From contig NZ_AOHX01000046.1 in NCBI RefSeq assembly GCF_000337735.1, positions 66,124 through 130,123 on the forward strand: 64,000 nt of DNA, read 5' to 3'. The translations under genes and the position numbers were made by a program. This stretch comes from Natronorubrum sulfidifaciens JCM 14089 (GTDB taxonomy: Archaea > Halobacteriota > Halobacteria > Halobacteriales > Natrialbaceae). Positions 58,187-64,000 of the stretch are shown one piece after another (the first letter of the stretch is position 1; each line of letters starts with the position of its first letter). The notes beneath the pieces are model-generated. The model saw nothing but the letters and a program-made list of their open reading frames with translations, was not told where the DNA came from and did not search any database.

Positions 58187-58411
58187 ATGACCGACTACTC
58201 CGACGAAGAGCAGCGAATTCTCTCGTACTTAAGAGAGAGTGCCGCCCGAGGTGAACAGTACTTCCGGGCGAAAAACATCGCCGACGCGATCGGGCTATCG
58301 TCGAAACAGGTCGGCGTTCGGCTCCCCCATCTCGCGGAGAAATCGGACGACGTTGATATCGAGAAGTGGGGTCGTGCACGCTCGACCACGTGGAAAGTCA
58401 CGCTTAGTTGA
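58187..58411 (+). CDS. small winged-helix protein (DUF7123-like)
   Basis: The 74-residue protein is a compact winged helix. EEQRILSYLRESAARGEQYFRAKNIADAIGLSSKQVGVRLPHL forms the HTH, and WGRARSTTWKVTL forms the wing. It is a short DNA-binding protein of a haloarchaeal family I recall as DUF7123. The target is unknown. Confidence 0.75.
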   Translation: MTDYSDEEQRILSYLRESAARGEQYFRAKNIADAIGLSSKQVGVRLPHLAEKSDDVDIEKWGRARSTTWKVTLS

Positions 58412-58490
58412 TCTCTTCGGCTGTGTCGCTGTCTGCAGTGGTCGACCTCGGGCCGCGGTCTTTTTAGTACAGACGGCCTCAGTTAGTAGC

Positions 58491-58937
58491 ATGACTGTAC
58501 GGGTCGACCGTTCGTTCGAGCTGTCGGCAGCTCCCGAACACGTCTGGGAGTTTATTGCCGATCCGAAAAACCGTGCGCGGGCAATCAGCGTCGTTCAGGA
58601 GTACACCGTCAACGATCCGGACGGTCGACACGTAACCTGGCACGTCGAGTTACCGATTCCACTCGTTCGCAAAACGGTTCCTGTCGAGACCGAAGACATC
58701 ACACGCGAGCCGCCGTCGCACGTCAAGTTCGTCGGCAAATCGAAGGTGATGACCGTCACCGGCGAACACGATATCGTCGAGACCGAGACCGGCACGCGCC
58801 TCGAGAACCACTTCGTCGTCGATGGCAAACTCCCCGGCGTCGAGAAGTTCTTCAAGCACAATCTGGACGGTGAACTCGAGAACCTCCGGCGGGCGCTCGA
58901 GCGTGACCTGCAGACGACCCGTTCCGAGGAGCGATAA
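58491..58937 (+). CDS. SRPBCC family lipid/cofactor-binding protein
   Basis: The 148-residue protein has the START-like fold pattern: TVRVDRSFELSAAPEHVWEFIADPKN at the start, central beta strands, and a final long helix (FFKHNLDGELENLRRALERDL). Such proteins bind quinones, polyketides or lipids. A TATA-like TTTTTAG at 58461-58467 precedes the ATG by about 25 bp. The nitrilase gene starts two bases after its stop, so the two share a transcript. Confidence 0.85.
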   Translation: MTVRVDRSFELSAAPEHVWEFIADPKNRARAISVVQEYTVNDPDGRHVTWHVELPIPLVRKTVPVETEDITREPPSHVKFVGKSKVMTVTGEHDIVETETGTRLENHFVVDGKLPGVEKFFKHNLDGELENLRRALERDLQTTRSEER

Positions 58938-58939
58938 CG

Positions 58940-59764
58940 ATGGCTGACGAGACTCTTCGAATCGCACTCGCCCAGCTTCACGTCGAGGCAACCGAACTCG
59001 AGGGTAACGTCGAGCGCGCACTCGAGGCAATCTCGCGTGCCGCCGACCGTGGCGCGGACCTCGTGGCGTTGCCCGAACTGTTCAACGTGGGCTACTTCGC
59101 GTTCGACAGCTACGAGCGCCACGCCGAACCGCTCGAGGGCGAGACGTTTACTCGAGTTCAGGAGGCGGCTGCCGACCACGAAATCGCCGTCCTCGCGGGG
59201 AGTATCGTCGAGGATCTGGCGGCGACTGAAACCGTCGAGACGCCGGCCGACGAGGGGCTTGCAAACACCGCCGCGTTGTTCGATGCGACCGGCACCCGAC
59301 AGCTCGTCTATCGGAAACACCACCTCTTTGGCTATCAGTCGGCGGAATCCGAGCTGCTCGTTCCCGGCGAGCGCATCGAGACGGCGACGATCGGCGGCGT
59401 CACCGTCGGCGCAACGACCTGTTATGACCTGCGATTCCCGGAGCTCTACCGGCGACTGGTCGATGCCGGTGCGGAGTTGGTACTCGTCCCCAGCGCGTGG
59501 CCGTACCCTCGCGTCGAACACTGGGAGACCCTTTCACGAGCGCGCGCGATCGAAAACCAGTCGTTCGTCGCAACGATCAACGGCTCCGGCCACTTCGAGA
59601 GCGCGGACGCGACGCTGCTCGGCCGGTCGACGGTCTATGACCCGTGGGGAACCACGCTCGCCTCGAGCGGCGACGAGCCGGCGCTGGTCGTCGCTGATCT
59701 CGATCTCGCCTCACTCGAGCGGGTTCGCGAGTCGTTTCCGGCACTTCGCGACCGGCGACTGTAG
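58940..59764 (+). CDS. carbon-nitrogen hydrolase (nitrilase superfamily)
   Basis: The 274-residue enzyme shows the Glu-Lys-Cys triad: Glu46 in LVALPELFN, Lys126 in VYRKHHLFG and Cys161 in GATTCYDLRFPELYR. The closest branches are omega-amidase and deaminated-glutathione amidase, which hydrolyse small amides. The exact substrate cannot be told from the motifs. It is co-transcribed with the SRPBCC gene. The 278 bp after it hold no gene and lead into the pccA promoter. Confidence 0.9.
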   Translation: MADETLRIALAQLHVEATELEGNVERALEAISRAADRGADLVALPELFNVGYFAFDSYERHAEPLEGETFTRVQEAAADHEIAVLAGSIVEDLAATETVETPADEGLANTAALFDATGTRQLVYRKHHLFGYQSAESELLVPGERIETATIGGVTVGATTCYDLRFPELYRRLVDAGAELVLVPSAWPYPRVEHWETLSRARAIENQSFVATINGSGHFESADATLLGRSTVYDPWGTTLASSGDEPALVVADLDLASLERVRESFPALRDRRL

Positions 59765-60042
59765 GACGGTCGACCGCTGTCTTTTTATTCTGTGGCCCGA
59801 TAATACGGACGCCGGTTGACGGCGCTTTTCACGTCCCGACCGGCACTGCGCGTCGCTCCGGCCCGTCGCACGCTCGTTTCCCGGGAACGAGCGACTCCAC
59901 GTCCACCTCCTCGTCTTCACTCGCACCCTCTTTCACATCTTCGACGAACCGAACGCTGGTCTCGAGGCCCAGCGCGACAGTCGTCCTCCCGCGACCCGTT
60001 GCGAAAAAGTAAGGTAGGGGCTTCGCATTGGTTCTGACAGGA

Positions 60043-61878
<1,836 letters not shown>

Positions 61879-61894
61879 CGCCGCCACAGTCGCG

Positions 61895-61913
61895 ACCGAG
61901 CCGTCGGTTTTTT
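61895..61913 (+). terminator. hairpin plus T-run after pccA
   Basis: ACCGA (61895-61899) pairs with TCGGT (61904-61908) around GCCG, followed by a run of T to 61913. It lies 16 bases after the pccA stop. Confidence 0.65.
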
Positions 61914-61969
61914 CATAGGGGTGAACGGGTTCGGTCATTTGAGCCGGTGTTCCCACGGGCTGGGAGTTT

Positions 61970-61989
61970 GGGTGAACGGTCTTTCACCC
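61970..61989 (+). promoter_or_regulatory. hairpin in the leader of the PaaB-like gene
   Basis: GGGTGA (61970-61975) pairs with TCACCC (61984-61989), ending 18 bases before the ATG at 62008. A related GGGTGAACGG occurs upstream at about 61919-61928. This may be an operator or a 5' structure of the radical SAM operon. Confidence 0.4.
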
Positions 61990-62007
61990 CGTTTCCTACG
62001 TGTTGGT

Positions 62008-62352
62008 ATGGCCGAGACCTCACAACTCGAGCGGGTGGAGACTGACGAGCGGGCGAACCCACAGCGACAGTGGGAGCTGTTCGTCCGCGAGACCGAAGCC
62101 GAGTCGCTGACCCACGTCGGCAGTGTGGCGGCTGCAAACGCCACAACGGCCCACGAACACGCCTCGCGGTTGTTCGGCGAGTACGCCGTCGATCTGTGGC
62201 TCTGTCCCGCCGACGAGGTCGAACGGTATTCGGCACGCAGCCTCACGGCCGAGACGGACGATTCGGACGAGCGCCACGAGGGATCGTCCGACTCCAAACC
62301 GAGCCGGTTCACCGGTGAGACGTGTCACACGCAGGGGGTGACCGACACGTGA
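62008..62352 (+). CDS. PaaB-like small protein partnered with a radical SAM enzyme (Htur_1727-like)
   Basis: The 114-residue protein has a PaaB-like core: RQWELFVRETEAESLTHVGSVAAANATTAHEHASRLFG and VDLWLCPADEVERYS. An acidic, Ser-rich tail follows, containing one late cysteine (Cys106 in GETCHTQ). I recall a haloarchaeal family called Htur_1727, described as the rSAM-partnered candidate RiPP or accessory protein next to a radical SAM gene. The GTGA overlap with the radical SAM gene agrees with that. It is not a phenylacetate oxygenase subunit in any visible pathway, since no other paa gene is present. Confidence 0.75.
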   Translation: MAETSQLERVETDERANPQRQWELFVRETEAESLTHVGSVAAANATTAHEHASRLFGEYAVDLWLCPADEVERYSARSLTAETDDSDERHEGSSDSKPSRFTGETCHTQGVTDT

Positions 62353-63560
62353 TTTCGATCAGTAAGCTGCTCTGCGACCTCGATGCCGAAGGCGACGGCC
62401 TTCGGTACGACGACGCCGAGGGCTCCTCGAAACCACAGATCACCGAGGACAAACAGCGCCGCCCGGTCGTCGTCTGGAACACCACCCGCCGGTGTAACCT
62501 CTACTGCTCGCACTGCTATGCCGGTGCGGACCTCGAGTCCGCCCCCGGTGAGTTCTCGACGGCCGAAGCGAAGGCGTTCCTCGAGGACCTCGCGGCCTAC
62601 GGCGCGCCGGTGATCCTCTTTTCGGGCGGCGAACCGCTCGTGCGGGACGATCTGGTCGAACTCGTCGACTACGCTGCCGACCTCGGGCTGCGACCGGTTC
62701 TCTCCTCGAACGGGACCTTGATCACCCGCGAGAAGGCAATAGCCCTCCGAGACGCCGGGCTGCAGTATGCGGGCATCTCGGTCGATGGCTTGCCCGAGCG
62801 AAACGACCGGTTTCGGGGCCAAGACGGGGCGTTCGACGCTGCTGTTCGCGGAATCGAAAACTGTCTGGACGTCGGCTTGAAAACCGGGCTGCGGTATACG
62901 ATTACCGACGCCAACGCGCCCGACCTCGAGGGAGTCGTCGACCTGCTCGCCGAGAAGGGACTGGATCGGTTCTGTTTCTACCACCTCGATTACGGCGGCC
63001 GCGGGGCCGAAATCGTCGACGCCGACCTGACGCCACGCGAGAAACGCGAGGCGGTCCGGCGAGTCGCCGATCTGACCCTCGAGTATCACGACCGGGGCGA
63101 GGAAATCGAGACGCTACTGGTCGGCAACTACGCCGACGCAGCCTTCCTCGTCGAGTACGCCCGCGAGGAGTTCGGCGAGAAACAGGCACAGGTGGTCTAC
63201 GACTACCTCGAGCGAAACGGCGGCGACCCGACGGGTGAACGAGTTGCAGACGTCGACTACGCGGGCAACGTCCACCTGACGCAGTTCTGGCAGGGGTACA
63301 GTCTCGGCAACGTTCGCGACCGGCCGTTCGGCGAAATCTGGGAGGACGAGTCGAACCCGCTGCTCGAGGCGATTCGAAACCGTGAGCAACACCTCACGGG
63401 CAAGTGTGCAGACTGTCAGTACCAGTCGATCTGTCGCGGTGGCTCTCGGCTGCGCGCGCTTGCGACGACCGGCGACCTGTTTGCGCCGGACCCGCAGTGT
63501 TATCTCTCGGATGTGGAGGTACGTGGCACTGACCCGTCTGTCGGCGCTAGTGCTGACTGA
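62349..63560 (+). CDS. radical SAM/SPASM enzyme
   Basis: The 403-residue protein has the radical SAM cluster motif in RRCNLYCSHCYAGA (Cys49/53/56), the FSGGEPL motif after it, and a C-terminal SPASM-like cysteine group in GKCADCQYQSICRGGSR with PQCYL. It could be a peptide maturase for the PaaB-like protein. It could also be a heme-pathway enzyme of the AhbC/AhbD/NirJ type, which share the VVWNxTRRCNLYCxHCYA start. The GTG start at 62349 overlaps the stop of the PaaB-like gene. Upstream in-frame codons from 62322 lie within that gene. Confidence 0.85.
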   Translation: MISISKLLCDLDAEGDGLRYDDAEGSSKPQITEDKQRRPVVVWNTTRRCNLYCSHCYAGADLESAPGEFSTAEAKAFLEDLAAYGAPVILFSGGEPLVRDDLVELVDYAADLGLRPVLSSNGTLITREKAIALRDAGLQYAGISVDGLPERNDRFRGQDGAFDAAVRGIENCLDVGLKTGLRYTITDANAPDLEGVVDLLAEKGLDRFCFYHLDYGGRGAEIVDADLTPREKREAVRRVADLTLEYHDRGEEIETLLVGNYADAAFLVEYAREEFGEKQAQVVYDYLERNGGDPTGERVADVDYAGNVHLTQFWQGYSLGNVRDRPFGEIWEDESNPLLEAIRNREQHLTGKCADCQYQSICRGGSRLRALATTGDLFAPDPQCYLSDVEVRGTDPSVGASAD

Positions 63561-63582
63561 ACGGCACCCCACTCCTATCAGG

Positions 63583-63990
63583 TCAACAACAGAACATGAA
63601 CGGGTAGATCAACGCGACCCGGTCGCCGTCCTCGAGTGTGGTCTCGAGTCCCTCGTAGTGTTCGTTGAACCGGCCGTTGAGACAGACACGCGCGTAGGTC
63701 CGGGTCTGGTCGCCTTCGGGGTTCTTGCGCCAAGTTCCCGGCAGGTCGTCGGGCACTGGGGCCCAGCCGTGGGCGGTTGCGTCGGCTTCCGTCTCGGCCA
63801 TCAGCATCTCTTCGACGTCGTAGACCTCGAAGAACGCCTCGAGGAAGTCACGAAGTCGTGCACCCGAAAACGTAAACTCGAGTTCGTGGGTGCCGACGGC
63901 GTCACGGATGTGGCCAGTACAGCGAACGGTGACGGTCGTCCGTGGCTCGTGGTGCTCTTCGCGTTCGCTTTGGGTCGGTTTGGCCGCCAT
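63583..63990 (-). CDS. MoaD/ThiS-like protein ending in Cys-Cys
   Basis: The 135-residue protein has the beta-grasp pattern of MoaD: TTVTVRCTGHIRDAVG, FTFSGARLRDFLEAFFEVY and the final LEDGDRVALIYPFMFCC. MoaD proteins end in Gly-Gly for activation and sulfur transfer. Here the ending is Cys-Cys, with one more cysteine (RVCLNGRF) nearby. It belongs to the haloarchaeal pterin-cluster-type MoaD relatives as I recall them. Its 5' end is ten bases from the window edge, so the upstream gene is unseen. Confidence 0.8.
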   Translation of the reverse strand: MAAKPTQSEREEHHEPRTTVTVRCTGHIRDAVGTHELEFTFSGARLRDFLEAFFEVYDVEEMLMAETEADATAHGWAPVPDDLPGTWRKNPEGDQTRTYARVCLNGRFNEHYEGLETTLEDGDRVALIYPFMFCC

Positions 63991-64000
63991 GTCGGTGGTA

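Overview
The window looks like part of a haloarchaeal chromosome, probably of the Natrialbales type. The base composition is GC-rich with very frequent CTCGAG. The predicted proteins are strongly acidic. Core genes are archaeal: RNA polymerase subunit L, a TFB, GatC/GatA and a Mrp/NBP35 ATPase. Many genes carry a TATA-like box about 25-30 bp before the start codon, which implies leaderless transcripts. I found no rRNA, tRNA, CRISPR array, transposase or integrase, so this reads as ordinary chromosome rather than a mobile island. The species is not something I can name from sequence alone.

Layout. Bases 1-12000 hold a four-TM membrane protein next to a salactin/volactin-like actin homologue, a METTL5-type methylase, a MacB-like ABC exporter (two permeases and an ATPase), a rhomboid protease, rpoL, a zinc-ribbon membrane protein, hisF and several small haloarchaeal genes. 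Bases 12200-27200 form a menaquinone cluster: menF, menD, menB, menA, menC, menE. It is interrupted by a histidine kinase whose receiver domain has lost its phospho-acceptor, and by a three-gene secreted operon (Tat DyP-like lipoprotein, His/Asp-rich Tat lipoprotein, cohesin-domain surface protein). Bases 27200-33300 carry an NRDE protein, an HTH regulator with a leader ORF, gatCA, tfb, an alpha/beta hydrolase and a Bat-type regulator. Bases 33300-37700 hold an iron-sulfur/NrfD membrane redox module with a duplicated small membrane subunit.

Bases 37800-42400 carry a Mrp ATPase, an amphi-Trp protein, a half-length asparagine synthetase coupled to a PHP phosphoesterase, UPF0179 and a DUF5820-like protein. 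Bases 42980-50680 are a tight operon of two PrkA-type AAA proteins, a DUF444/YeaH VWA-like protein and SpoVR. Bases 50750-55600 hold a HEAT protein, YjbQ, a glycerophosphodiesterase, a response regulator, an SDR and an NSS transporter. Bases 55700-61900 hold a biotin-dependent acyl-CoA carboxylase (pccB, small subunit, then pccA after four unrelated genes). The end has a PaaB-like small protein coupled to a radical SAM/SPASM enzyme, and a MoaD-like protein ending in Cys-Cys.

The strongest common thread is membrane redox chemistry: menaquinone synthesis, a quinone-interacting NrfD complex, iron-sulfur carriers and Tat-exported metal or heme proteins. The best candidates for undescribed systems are the DyP-like/His-Asp lipoprotein/cohesin operon, the NrfD module with an internal Tat-like segment, the tandem-PrkA/YeaH/SpoVR operon and the PaaB-like/radical SAM pair. 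Family names with DUF or UPF numbers are recalled from memory and were not checked against a database.
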